From the NCBI GenBank assembly GCA_000827325.1, contig KN832885.1, positions 496,001-560,000 on the forward strand: a DNA stretch of 64,000 bases. Direction: 5' to 3'. The translations under genes were made by a program, and so were the position numbers. Numbering within the stretch: position 1 is the stretch's first letter; the number at the start of each line of letters is the position of its first letter. Of this stretch, positions 22,674-33,792 are shown piece after piece. The notes under the pieces are model-generated. The model was given only the letters and a program-made list of their open reading frames with translations, was not told where the DNA came from and did not search any database. Source of the DNA: Oidiodendron maius Zn. Taxonomy: Eukaryota > Ascomycota > Leotiomycetes > Myxotrichaceae.

Positions 22674-23488
22674 TATATAGCTAGTAACAAGTACCTTAAG
22701 AAGTGTTTTCAGCGGGAGAATAAAAGTTGGAGCTATATATTCTTATGTGGACCGTTACAAGAGTTTCTGCCAGGCTAAGCAAAATCGCGATTCTATACAC
22801 ACCACATTGAGAAATACATTGGCATGACGAGATAGGTAGCAAAATATGCATCAAATATTCTTATATCAATGTCAACCTTACATGTTTAACCGTTTCGATA
22901 TCAATCAGGAAATCCTGTTGTACGACGGAAATGTTTCCACTTCCCAACCTTACGTTTCACATGAGCAGCGCCGTCTTTGTCCAGGCCCGTCTCAGGCCCG
23001 TCTCAGGCCCGGCTCAGATTCGGCTCAGGTCTGCTCACCTTATTTACGCGACGCGGTACTTCGTACAGCCAAGAACCTTTTAAATTGAAAAGTGATCATA
23101 CAAGGGTTTGATTGGCGGAAGATGGCAAAGGGTGATTGGTGAGAGTTAGCAAGGGTTCACTTTTTTGTTCAAAGAGGTGTTGTCTATACACATAGTAGCA
23201 GTTTGCAATGGTTTTGACAAGTGGCGATGGGTGCAAGCTTAAGGTTGCTAAGGCCTAGGGTGTCTAACCTATGGGAAGCGCACCAAACGCCGGCTATTGG
23301 GAGACACAAGTGTGAGATCCACCATATCCGTTGCCACATCTATAGAGCCCGCAGGTACATAAGACCAGAACAACTTAGTGCGGGCGTACACGGGTATAGC
23401 TACTTCGTGAGAAATGATGATGGCCTAGAATTAACCGTTGAAGATGAGCAACATTCTTCCCGTTCCTTGCACCAACAGGTAACCCTAT
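22674..23488. other. Intergenic with CTCAGGC-type direct repeats
   Basis: At about 22980-23040 there is an array of 8-12 bp direct repeats (GTCTCAGGCCC repeated, then GGCTCAG) ending TGCTCACC. A related array lies near 37379. No gene is apparent in the rest. Confidence 0.5.
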
Positions 23489-25314
23489 TTAAGAATCCAA
23501 GGGTACCTTCGTTACAAGATTATTCTTTCTAGGCTTAATGATTACCGGCAATGGTTTCTTTTCCCGCACTGTATAGACCTCTTGGTTCTCAATCCATGGG
23601 TTAGATGAATCATCCGAGTCCGCAAGCTTCAAATCGAAATTAAAAAGCAATCGCGATAAGATGAAACGTATTTCGGTATAAGCCAAGCTGTTAGTGGTGG
23701 AGTCTGATTAGCTTGGATCATGGAGGATTTTGGGACTTCGTATTCATCAACTCACTTTCTCCCTATACAGTTACCAGGTCCCAGATGAAATGGCTGAAGC
23801 GCATCCAGACGGTTTCGTGAGTTGTCCCTTTCGAGCCATCTCTCCGGCGAGTATGTGTACGGATCCGACCAATTACTGGCTGAATGATTCATAGCGTAAT
23901 GCCAACATGATACGATAGTCTGTTAGATAATGTCAGCAACACGATGTACAAATCAGAGCACCGCTCGGCAGGAACAACCCACTCCTTCAGGGATATACTG
24001 GTTTGCGATTGACCATCCGCCACTCGGGGTTATCCGAGGGAAACCAATTGCAACCGCCGGATACCTTCGTAGGCCTTCTTCAATGCAAGCCTGGAGGTAC
24101 GGCAGCGATTTTGTTGTCTTGAAACATATTTCGTCCTCAGACTTGAAAGCTGAGAGTATCTCTGTTCGTAGCTTGTCTAGGCATGCAGGGTTGCTGAGAA
24201 GAAGATATGTAATTCCAGTTAGCGTCGCAGCGGTCGTCTCGGAGCCGGCAAGCACAAGCATGCTGGCATTGGAGTGAAGATGTTCCATGGTGAGACCCTG
24301 TTTAATGACATTAGCAAGTGATATGGGTATGCAATTCTTTCTTCCTCAAAGAGAATCGCCAGAGAAGGGTCGAAAACTCGAGGGGGCATACCAATTCTTC
24401 TCTGCCTTTAAGCAGTCCCTCCATCAAATCTTCATGATCAACTCCGAGCTCAATGCGTCGATCTAATTTGTCTTGAATGAGACCGAAAAGCCTCTTTCTT
24501 ACGCCGGTAGTGGACCGAAGAACAGGTAAAGTAGAACGATCGAGGTCCAGGTACTTGATGGCGCGAATCCAACCTCCAATTTTGAGGTGTTTGAAAATGA
24601 TGGATATCCATGGATGGTAACTTGTAGAATCCAAGCAGCCGAACGATTCACCAAAGGTCATCTCTCCGATGATGTCGAACGAGGTCCAGTTAAACCAGTT
24701 TGCAATGTTCAGCGCTTCACGGCTGTCTTGTTCGGCACTTTGGTTAGAATACCTGCGGAGCTTTTCCATGAGAAGATCAACATATTTGATAACGAGTTGT
24801 TCCTTTTGCTGGATTGCCTGTTCACCGAAAGACTTGCTCAAATGTCGCCGAAGCAGCTTATGTCTCTCTGGTCCCTCTGAGATGAGACTTGGCGTCTCTC
24901 CCCTTGTGAGATAGAACTTGTCATATTTCGGCAAGTAGGACTCGGTGGCACTGGATTGATTCTTCTCAGCAAACCCGTAAATGTCCTTCCAAGCCTGGGG
25001 ATCGATAAAAGAAAGCTCGTTGTAGGCGACACGAACTACCGGGCCGTATTCGTCGTGGAGCTTCTTGATATCGAAGGGCAAAGTGCCGCGTAAGAGCTGA
25101 TACACAGATGCCAGGCGAGTTGCACGATGCAACACAGGGCCTGGAAAGTGCCTCAGTGGATGGAACCACAGGTTGTAAATCACTTTGCCGATGGTCCATA
25201 GGAGGAACTATGACCGACACTACTTAGCTATAATTGCACGACAACCCAAAAAAGGTCTGTACTCACTGTAATGGCCAATATCGCCAGCCAGTTGTTTACT
25301 GAGTACATAAGCAT
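23489..25314 (-). CDS. Cytochrome P450 monooxygenase with non-canonical haem motif
   Basis: Five exons (25314-25267, 25207-24392, 24297-23983, 23919-23756, 23687-23489) give 513 aa. An N-terminal membrane anchor (NNWLAILAIT..FLLW) leads to 'YNLWFHPLRHFPGP', so the protein should sit on the ER facing the cytosol. The I-helix motif is 'VLAGSETTAATL'. The ExxR motif is EGLR at 362-365, and 'YSPERW' is the PERF-type motif. The Cys-ligand loop reads FHLGPGNCIG (Cys about 444); family consensus is FxxGxRxCxG, so Arg is replaced by Gly at about 442. The bases are CCT GGT AAC TGT, outside any splice junction. 'LAYTEIRFILSRLLFNFDL' ends the haem region. The overall pattern resembles CYP65-type secondary-metabolism P450s. 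It lies 2.6 kb from a second P450 and 5.5 kb from the terpene synthase, so tailoring of a terpenoid is an inference. Confidence 0.9.
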
Positions 25315-27872
25315 GGTGGGAGTCCTCAGCAGTAGAATTGCGTAAGATTCCACAGGGTCTCTGGCTTCTCTCTGATGCGTTACCACAGGAAGAGAGGTTG
25401 GAGAGATGTACAAGACGAGACAAATTCAAGTCTGGCGATTGATTATATCGGTATGTAGAAATAAGGGGGGTGGAAGGGCCTCCAGGGTTACCGTCGGATT
25501 ATCCGCACCCACCACATCATCCCGGTAAACGCGAGTTCCGAATCTCTCGATAATGCCGACGAGAACGGTGACATCGGGATGTTCGTTAGTGTTGCATGGC
25601 TGACGTGCAGTCATCAATCTGGCTCCCTGAAACCCGCCGTACTTGTACACACTGACCCACTTGGGGGCAGCGTTGGACCACTACCAGGCATTCTCTGAAG
25701 TACGCTAGTAGCGGCTGGACCTTAATTTGGTAGTTGTAGCGAGCTATTCTCCTATCTGGCCTAGTCACATGTTCGGCACGTATCCCGAGTCAGCAGTGGG
25801 ACCCGCATGGAGGACTACTGTAGAAACAGGCATTGCACGCCGCCGCCCAATGCTGCCCGTTTCCCCTGCATTTGCCGTACATGGTTCACTACTAGTATCC
25901 CTCCATATATACAGTAAAATCTGATAACACATAGCTCACCGACTCAGAGAGAACTCTGCAGTACTGATTTATCGGGCCGTCTTAGCTTACGATCATTACC
26001 TCGAGCTCCAATCCATCATGCTAGTGCAGTGCTCTTCAAGATTACTCCTGTGCCTATGTCCTGGACGCCCCACCCAAGCGCTTATGTCCCCACCATTGCC
26101 ACCATCATCGCGACCAGCACACTAATCTCATCCTCCCTGAAGATGCGATCCACAAGGTGGGCGAGTGCTTGAGGGGAGCGGGGCGTGCCTCCGAGTGACC
26201 GCGAGGGCGTTTCGTCGGCAAGTGGTGGGGCTGTTGGAGAGGTTTGAGGGTTGAGGAAGGTCGAGAGTTAGGAACTCGTATATATATGGAGTAATATAGA
26301 GGGTTCGCAGGGCGCTTTACCAGATCCTAGCAGGCGGTTTATGGGCTCTGTATTCTTATTTTCTAGTCACCGTTCAATAAATATAATAGATGAAAGGGCC
26401 TTCTGATCGCAACTCGTTATCTTAGTTCCTCGCCTCGAAGACCACTTCTCCCCCAACTATCTATGATTCCTAGGAGGTAATTCCAAACGCCGCATTCGCC
26501 AGTCCCCACACCTCCTACCTATCATCCGTCACTTTTGTGCCCTCACAATCCAAATACGCCTCCATCCCGCGTCCCCTCCATCCTGCAACTGCCCCTAATA
26601 CCCTCATCACACCGCTTTCTCTGCCCTAGGCGACCCGGAGCCGGGAAGTGGTTCTTAGACTACTAGGAGGAGACTGTCTCGTATACTATTAGAGACAGTA
26701 TGGTGGAGAGTTCTAAGGCGTAGTAGTATATAGTGTGGATGGAGTGCAGGACATGAAGAGGGCAGCTCAACGAACATGGTAATATGGTTTGATGGATCGA
26801 AGAGTGGAGAATGAGAAATCCAATCAGATCAGTAAGATAAAGTGAACTTCTTTCAGACTGCCGCACTTACTTATTATGGTTTGATTTGCGAGAATTTCGT
26901 GGTAGCTTTCACTATGAAGCCCTGGGTCTGAAGATCCACCATCTATCCTTGGCAAAATGCATTCATTGGGCGCTTTTCAAGTCGGCGGATGCTGTGATAA
27001 TAGGGACCGGGGGAGGAGGATGAAATTGGTGGCCACGTATGCTCAATTTATTTAGTTTCACGAGACCAATGGCTTTCATATCCCGACTAAGAAGTAGTCA
27101 AAAATCCAATCGAAACATGAATGTGAACATGGATTGCTCATGCCGCGCATATTCACTATTCAGAGCAGCACTAGAACGACGCCAACATTGTTCGAACAGA
27201 TGATAGTTAACTAGCTTACGTGGCGTATTATGCAACGGGGAAGAGAAAAAGTTCCTTGAGAAGCTTACCGTGCATCGATAAAAGCCGACTGTGCAACATA
27301 CTAACGCAACACTAGTCTGCAGGACCTTAGTTGAAAGTTTTGAACTTTGATGGGGAGGGCAGGTTACTTCTAACTCATTCCGGTATGAGGGACGGCGCTT
27401 CCTATTAGGAGAGTGTGTAATGTAGTTTCTGTTGTGAATAGTAGGTTGCAGCGTTATATAATTCCTTAGCATTAAATAACCCGCTCTCATTCTGAAACCC
27501 TCCTTTTAGCCTGTCGGAGCCACCATGGTTGCTGGACCTGTCACCTTCGTAGAAAGTAATACGATGAGAATCGTCTGTTATGTTCCACTTGCACTGCTTT
27601 TGACTTGAACTGTGGTGGATACGGACCAAGGCCAGAGTGGATGGATAGAGGGGTGTTAGAGAGAGGGCAAGCCATTAAAGTTAAATCCACCGTTTGGTCA
27701 CGAAACACCAATGGCATTAAAGTAGACTGTAGCAAATAAATTCATGTAAAAAAAAACGAAAATCTTGTCTACGATCCTCGTACATGTACGCCTGTAGTGT
27801 TCTACCTGTTGCCCGGGGACAGAAAACGGAAATTCTCGGCTATCCGATTCTTGTGACATAGTGCTTGCCACT
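25315..27872. other. Intergenic between the two P450 genes, 2.6 kb
   Basis: No supportable gene. On the minus strand 25426-25650 and, in another frame, 25586-25768 have protein-like stretches ('VYKYGGFQGARLM', 'VGIIERFGTRVYRDD' and 'YNYQIKVQPLLAYFREC') that I cannot assign; together they may be a relic. Around 26.4-26.65 kb the plus strand is pyrimidine-rich. A 130-codon frame at 27098-27490 shows no domain. Confidence 0.45.
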
Positions 27873-29616
27873 TCAGCTCACTACCCTGAGGCGTACTCCC
27901 TTAGATTCCTTGAAGACTGCAGGCACCAATAGATCTGCAACGATTATGACATCTTGCTCCGTCGTGTCATACAGCTCTAAACTCCCGATAATGCTTTCCT
28001 TGTTTGCGTCTTTGAGAGACAGAGACACGTAGTTTCGGAAGAGCCGGGCAATGGTCAGATACATCTCTGCATTGGCGAGATGCATGCCAATGCACTGTCT
28101 GGTTCCTTTTGAAAAGGCCACGAGGTACTTTGTAAGCTTAGGATTCTCAATCCAACGGTCTGGATTGAACTTGGACGGCTCCGAAAAATAATCCGGATTG
28201 CGGTGCACGAGAAAGTTGGAAATACTTATCGGGGTTCCTGGTGGAATGGGGTAGATCTTTTTAGTTTTGCGACTCGTGAATATCAGCGTCTCCGATGGAG
28301 CGATCCGCTGAAGCCTTGTCGTTGTACCATTGCCAAGTCGCATCATTTCGTTGACGCAAGCGGTCAGATATGGCAGTTGTTCCAGCTTGGTCAGCTCGAA
28401 GGCGTTTTCTGCCAAAGGGTCGGGAATCGCATCTCGCAACTCAGAATGTAGCTTGTTCAGATATTCTGCATTTCCTGGGGCCAAAAGATGATAACAACCG
28501 ACTGTCATGATCCAAGATGTTGCAAGAGTACCGGCACTAAGGAGGATTTGCGCTTCCTGTGCCAGCCTTTCGAGATTCTTCTCTTCAGGTGGGAGTTTAC
28601 TACTCAGGATGTCGTGATAGATGGTACGATGATCCGCTGTTTCAATGGCGTCGGCTCCAGCTTCCATGACCTCTCGAGCCTGGGTCGTGATGGCTATCTT
28701 CTCTTTCCAGAATTGGGCGACTACCGGCGAGAATGGTGCCAGAAGATGGGGTGGAATCGTTCGTGCACAACGATCCAACCACGGGAAATGACGAAGGAGG
28801 CTCATCTTTGACAAACCAGCCACGAAGTTATCGTGGAACTTGGGATCGTAATCTGGGTGATGCCAAATTAGTGAACAGGATAATGGAGATGCAGCTGGAC
28901 GAGACATACTCTTATGACTAACGCGGTTCACATTGTAACCAAACGTGTACTCCATCACAAGATCTGTCGCTTTTGGTCAGAGCAGAGTGAACTGTTACAG
29001 GAGGTTACAACTCACCATTCGTAAGTGCCGCGAATGCGTGCTTGATATCGAACGGTTCATCACCTTTCCTTCTCTGGAAGCTTGCCACCAAAAATTGAAC
29101 TCTGCCATCAATGATATGCTGTAACTTGCGTGTACTTGACTTGGAGAAGAATGGAGCGAGTGCGGATCGTCGCACGCGATGCAGATCGTGATCAGCCGTA
29201 CCACCCATCGAGCCTATAAACCCGCCCGGGGCGATGTTCCATGCCCATCGCTCTCTCTTCCTGTTGGAGACAGCATATACCTCATCGTAGAATTCGATAT
29301 CACTAATGTGTATCTCCCACGGATTAATCCGCAAGATTGGGCCGTATTGCCTATGAAGTTGTTCTATCTTGAAAATGTATTGCCCCCGCAGAACGCAGTC
29401 GTAATAAAACTCGTACCTGTCAGGTAGGTATCAGCTGCAGGTCTCCAAGGGATGACTGTCTGGTTACCATAATGTAATTGCCGCAAGCTTAGGCCCTGGA
29501 ACGTGCGAGAGCGGGCTGAACCAGAGTCTGTAAACCGCGAGTGCGATCAAGTATGCGACTGCCACGACAGCCAGTACGATGTGCAATGGAATAGTTGTGG
29601 GATCAAACGAGATCAT
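27873..29616 (-). CDS. Cytochrome P450 monooxygenase
   Basis: Three exons (29616-29468, 29416-29016, 28963-27873) give 546 aa. The N-terminal anchor ([17 protein letters not shown]) is followed by '[17 protein letters not shown]'. The middle contains '[14 protein letters not shown]', close to CYP58/trichodiene-oxygenase-type fungal P450s. The I-helix '[11 protein letters not shown]', the K-helix 'NEMMR', 'FNPDRW' and the haem loop [10 protein letters not shown] (Cys about 474) are all canonical, so this enzyme looks catalytically complete. It would be ER-anchored and use a P450 reductase. It is transcribed divergently from the chimeric terpene synthase, sharing a 1.16-kb intergenic region, which supports a role in oxidising that enzyme's product. 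The exact CYP family cannot be fixed without alignment. Confidence 0.93.
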
Positions 29617-29913
29617 TGTGTCGCAGGTAAAAGATCACTAGCCAATTATCAAGTAGGGAGATCTGAGGGAAATAATAATAATAAAAATTTAGGGGACTAG
29701 CCAAGATCAAAGTGTATATCTACGTATACGTGACTATATCTCCGTTAGAACGAAGTACGAAGTAATCTTATAATTAGTGAGATCATACCCTTGAGCCCGG
29801 TGAAGAGGAGTGTGGCATGCGGGACCGAGCAGGAATTTGTGGCGTCTGAAATACCAAGAAATGAGGAGTGTCAGGGAGTCACAGAAGAGTAGGGCATCCG
29901 GGACCGGGGAGGG

Positions 29914-30377
29914 TACAAGTAACTAGTCTAGAGACCAATTAATCTCAGGATACGTGCCGATGATATAACCAGGCTAGTAGGTGAATAGCTCGCTACTACT
30001 ACTAAATTAAGGTTTAAGTAACTAGTCTAGAGACTAATTAATCTTAAGATACGCGCCGAACATACCCCCCCGCCGGTGCCAAGAGCCTTCACTTTAGCGA
30101 TCCAGCCAGCTGAATACATTAAATTACTGTGGAGTTAGTATTTGACTAAAGAATCCTATTGGCGGAAACCATCTGCTAAGCGAAGGCTCTTGGCACCGCC
30201 GAACATATAGCAAGACTAGGTAGGTGAATAGCTCGCTACTACTACTAAATTAAGGTAGAAGTAAGTAGTCTAGAGACCTATTAATACCAGGATACATAAC
30301 GAACGTATGACGAAGCCAGATAGGCGAATAGCTCGCTACTAATACCAAATTAAGGTACAAGTAACTAGTCTAGACAC
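29914..30377 (+). repeat. Tandem repeat, about 100-bp unit, three full units plus a fourth partial start
   Basis: Units begin near 29914, 30012, 30254 and 30356 with variants of AAGTAACTAGTCTAGAGAC and contain GAATAGCTCGCTACTA and AAATTAAGGT. Spacing is about 98-101 bp once the insertion at 30065-30200 is discounted. Copies differ from one another at scattered positions, so the array is not very recent. Confidence 0.85.
30065..30200. mobile_element. Small MITE-like inverted-repeat insertion inside a tandem repeat unit
   Basis: 136-bp segment with inverted ends (GGTGCCAAGAGCCTTC at the left, GAAGGCTCTTGGCACC at the right, 16 bp perfect) and no coding capacity. The 7-mer GAACATA flanks both sides (30058-30064 and 30201-30207). 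The other units of the tandem array lack the segment, which shows it is an insertion. The left end carries a run of seven C. No superfamily can be assigned with confidence. Confidence 0.8.
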
Positions 30378-30775
30378 TAAAACATCACGCATTCTCCTAC
30401 ATACTGAGCCGCATCTTGCGTTCTGCACTCTGCATCCTCGTCCTGCGCCGTGCCTCTCCATGAGGACCCCGGGGGGTCTTTTTATGGATTCTCGGGGTGG
30501 ATGTTGAGGCAGTTGATTGTCCCCGATCATGGCCTTCGGCATCAGGCTTGCTGACTTGCGGTCAATACTTAATGGGAGAGGAAGTATATATTTCTCTGGG
30601 AGTGCCGTATATAGAGCCCTTTCCAACCAACAACGTATTATGCTAGTGACAGCTTGTCATCTTTCATAAGCCCGATCATCCACTTATAAAGGATTTGATA
30701 CGACAGAATCACATCTCACAGCTTCAGTGTTACCCTCTTTCTAGAGTGCCATCCACTCTCTTCATTCTATCTGCA

Positions 30776-33700
30776 ATGTCTACCCAGCTTGTTGGCGATC
30801 CGAACACCACGCGGCCTGTCCCTGAAAGTCTATGGCGCGATGCCCCAGAATACTTCTCCCGATTTATCCCGCGAATCCATAGGGATTTTCAGGTTTGTGA
30901 CGATGCTACTATTCAATGTCGCATCGACATCGTGGGGAGAGGCCAACCTTTTATCGAAGCCGGCAACTTGTGTTTACGCGCTGGCAATCTGATTGCCTTG
31001 ACTATGCCTGATTGCATTCCTGAACGGTTAGCTCTTGCAGCATATTTGATTGAAGCAGGTTTCGTATATGATGGTAAGTTGCGCAATGAAGACACGATTT
31101 AGAGCAATCATCTAACAAGCCAATCAGGTGTCCAATATGTAAGAAATCTGAACACATCAGTCTATTCTGGTACCGTACGTAGGTTGGGAACTAATCTATA
31201 TGTGCCGCAGGCGGAGCTAGACGGCGAGGCAGCTAATGCAGACACCCAAATCACAACGGACAAGTCTCTATACGAAATAAAACTGCGGAATAAGCAGGTT
31301 CTTTCAAAGATGTCAGTGCAGGTTATGAGATTCGACCGACAGCTCGGAGAGAATGTTATCCGCGGATGGACCACTTGGAAAAAGGGAGAAGAAATCATTT
31401 TGCCGAAGACTACTGGCAAAGAATATCAAAACCTGAATGAATATTTACCCGACAGATTCGATGACATCGGGTGGCCGTATGCTACCTCTCCATGACCTCA
31501 CAACGGTCCATTGCTAATTAAGCGAATTCTAGGATGGTCATCAACCTACTGCACTGGGGAACTGGAGTGGTGCTGGACGAATCGAGCGCTACGGAAATCG
31601 CACATATTCTGAAGCCGATCCATGATGTTGTGACTTTGACCAACGACTACTTCTCTTGGGAGAAAGAAATCGCAGAGCATATCCAGTTAAATGAAGCGAC
31701 CCCACTCATCAATTCGGTTGCATTTTACATGAAGTGGGATTCACTGTCCGCAACGGATGCCAAGGCCGCCGTCAAAGCCAAAATACAGCAGCTTGAAGAA
31801 GAATACTCCGCCTTAAAGACTGAGTATATTGCTCGTCATGGAGACAAAACTCCTTCCTCGGTTATCCGCTGGTTTAGTATCATGGAGGCCGTGGTAGCCG
31901 GCAACTTGATCTGGAGCAACTTCACCCCACGCTACCACGTCTCTAATATCAAAGCTCATGAGTACGAGGAATACTACGCACGAAGAATCCGCGAAGGTGC
32001 ATCCTTCTTCGACAGCTGTACCGAATCGGACGCCTTCATCCCTCCGGTTTCTCAGGAAACCACCTCGGAGCTTAGGTGGTCAACTCGTCATTCTCGAGTC
32101 GATTGCATCAATGGAGGCTCACATGAATCCACGAAAGCACAAAATTTGGCTTCTGACAAAACGACCGCCGCAGAAGATCGCCAAGACCAGAAAATAGTGA
32201 CTCAGCCGTCGACAGAAGATTCTCACAAGAGGAAGCGCCGAGGGTCTGTAGACGCAAGGCAGGACTCTGCCACGCAACAACGTAACTCAGAGACTGCTAC
32301 ACTTCCCCCCGAATCTGACCTTGGCAACCGCTTTGACACTAAGAAGAAGCAGCGGAAAGTCAACGGGGTCTCACACGATCACAAAGAGGAGCAAAACGGA
32401 GACGCCCCCAGAAAGGTTAATGGGCATATGAATCACCACAGCGATGGTGCCCAAAACGGTTCAATAAATGGAGAAAGTCAGTCTGATTACTAACATCGCG
32501 CCGTTGATAGAAAAATGTTACTGACGTAAATGGATAGAAGCGACACATATCGTTGACTACCGACAACCACGTCTTCCCGATCTGCCTGAAGACGTTTGCG
32601 TGTCCCTCCCAACTGATCTTATCCCTACTAACTATGCGTAGATCATTAATCGGCCATTTCAGTATATTGAATCTCTTCCCTCCAAGGGAGTACGATCACT
32701 AGTGCTTGAGGCACTGAATAGCTGGTACCTAGTACCTCAGCAACAGATGAAGCAAATTGACTCTATCGTTCGATCACTACACAACGCATCGCTCATGTAC
32801 TTATTCAATCCATCACACCATGAGAATTCCGCAACTAATGAGCTATAGGATCGACGATATTCAAGACCAAACTGATTTGCGCCGCGGCAAACCAGCGACG
32901 CATATGATATTTGGCATTGGCCAAACTATCAATAGCGCTTATTTCCAGTGTATTGAAGCATTAAAACGAGCGAGCTCAAATTCACCGTCTATGTTTGAAA
33001 TTGTTATAGGTATGATGAAGGCTTGCAAGTGAGAGAGCGACATATGCTCACCTTGACCAGATGAGTTTCGTACCGGACACATCGGTCAGAGTCTGGATTT
33101 ATATTGGACTTTTCAGACAGTCGTCCCGTCAGAGAAGGAATATCTTCAAATGGTTGATGCCAGTGAGTATTTGGTCCATTTGAATATTTTATGATATCAT
33201 GGATGCAGTTGCAATAACTTGTCATAGAAACATCCAGTCTGTTTCGCCTCTGTAGCCGAATGCTGCGCAGTGCCGCTACTGCAAACAGGTATGCCACGTG
33301 CAACAGCAGTGCTGCTATTTTTCACTACTAAAACCAGTATAGGGACCTCGAAATTGAAAATTTAGCCACTCTGTTCGGCAGATACTTCCAAATTCGAGAC
33401 GATTACATGAATCTCAAATCTCAAGATGTGAGTTCACAGCGCCCGGATAACTCATTACATATTCATCTAACTTTCTCTAGTATACAAACCAAAAAGGATT
33501 TTGCTCCGATTTAGACGAAGGGAAATACTCGCTGCCACTTATCCACGCCCTACGGGAGCCAGACCCTAAACTTGAGAGCACGCTGAAACAACGCCTACAG
33601 CCTGGTGGTCTAACAGTAAATTCAAAACAGTGGATCCTTGACAGATTGATGGAGAAAGGTAGCTTACAATACACCGAAAGGCAAATTGAGCTGCTATATT

Positions 33701-33792
33701 CAGCGATAGAAGACTGCCTTGACAACCTTGAGAAGAAAACAGGCACCATAAATTGGATGTTACGGAGAATCTTGTATCAGTTACAGAATTAG
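30776..33792 (+). CDS. Chimeric terpene cyclase-prenyltransferase (di/sesterterpene synthase type)
   Basis: Eleven exons (30776-31073, 31128-31138, 31211-31476, 31533-32476, 32538-32593, 32642-32796, 32849-33009, 33061-33162, 33228-33288, 33343-33427, 33481-33792) sum to 816 aa. The N-terminal class I terpene cyclase domain (about 1-330) has '[23 protein letters not shown]' and a good NSE triad NDYFSWEKE (N229, S233, E237). Its first Asp-rich motif reads D99-G-V-Q-Y instead of D(D/N)xx(D/E). A hydrophilic linker of about 190 residues has Lys/Arg clusters (KRKRR, KKKQRK). The C-terminal prenyltransferase domain (about 530-816) has 'PSKGVR', DDIQD (579-583) followed by '[13 protein letters not shown]', '[12 protein letters not shown]' and DDYMN (704-708). 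It should condense IPP/DMAPP to a C20 or C25 diphosphate and, if the cyclase works, cyclise it. This is the core gene of the candidate terpenoid cluster. Confidence 0.93.

Larger units (their letters stand above)
29617..30775. promoter_or_regulatory. Divergent promoter region between P450 and terpene synthase
   Basis: Contains a roughly 100-bp tandem repeat array and a small inverted-repeat insertion, described separately. A TATAAA at about 30685-30690 lies some 90 bp upstream of the terpene synthase ATG and could be its core promoter. Confidence 0.5.

Noticed and set aside
25426-25768. Overlapping minus-strand frames with protein-like peptides downstream of the P450 promoter
   Set aside because: No family recognised, no coherent exon model, and the two peptides are in different frames. 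Mentioned only as intergenic content.
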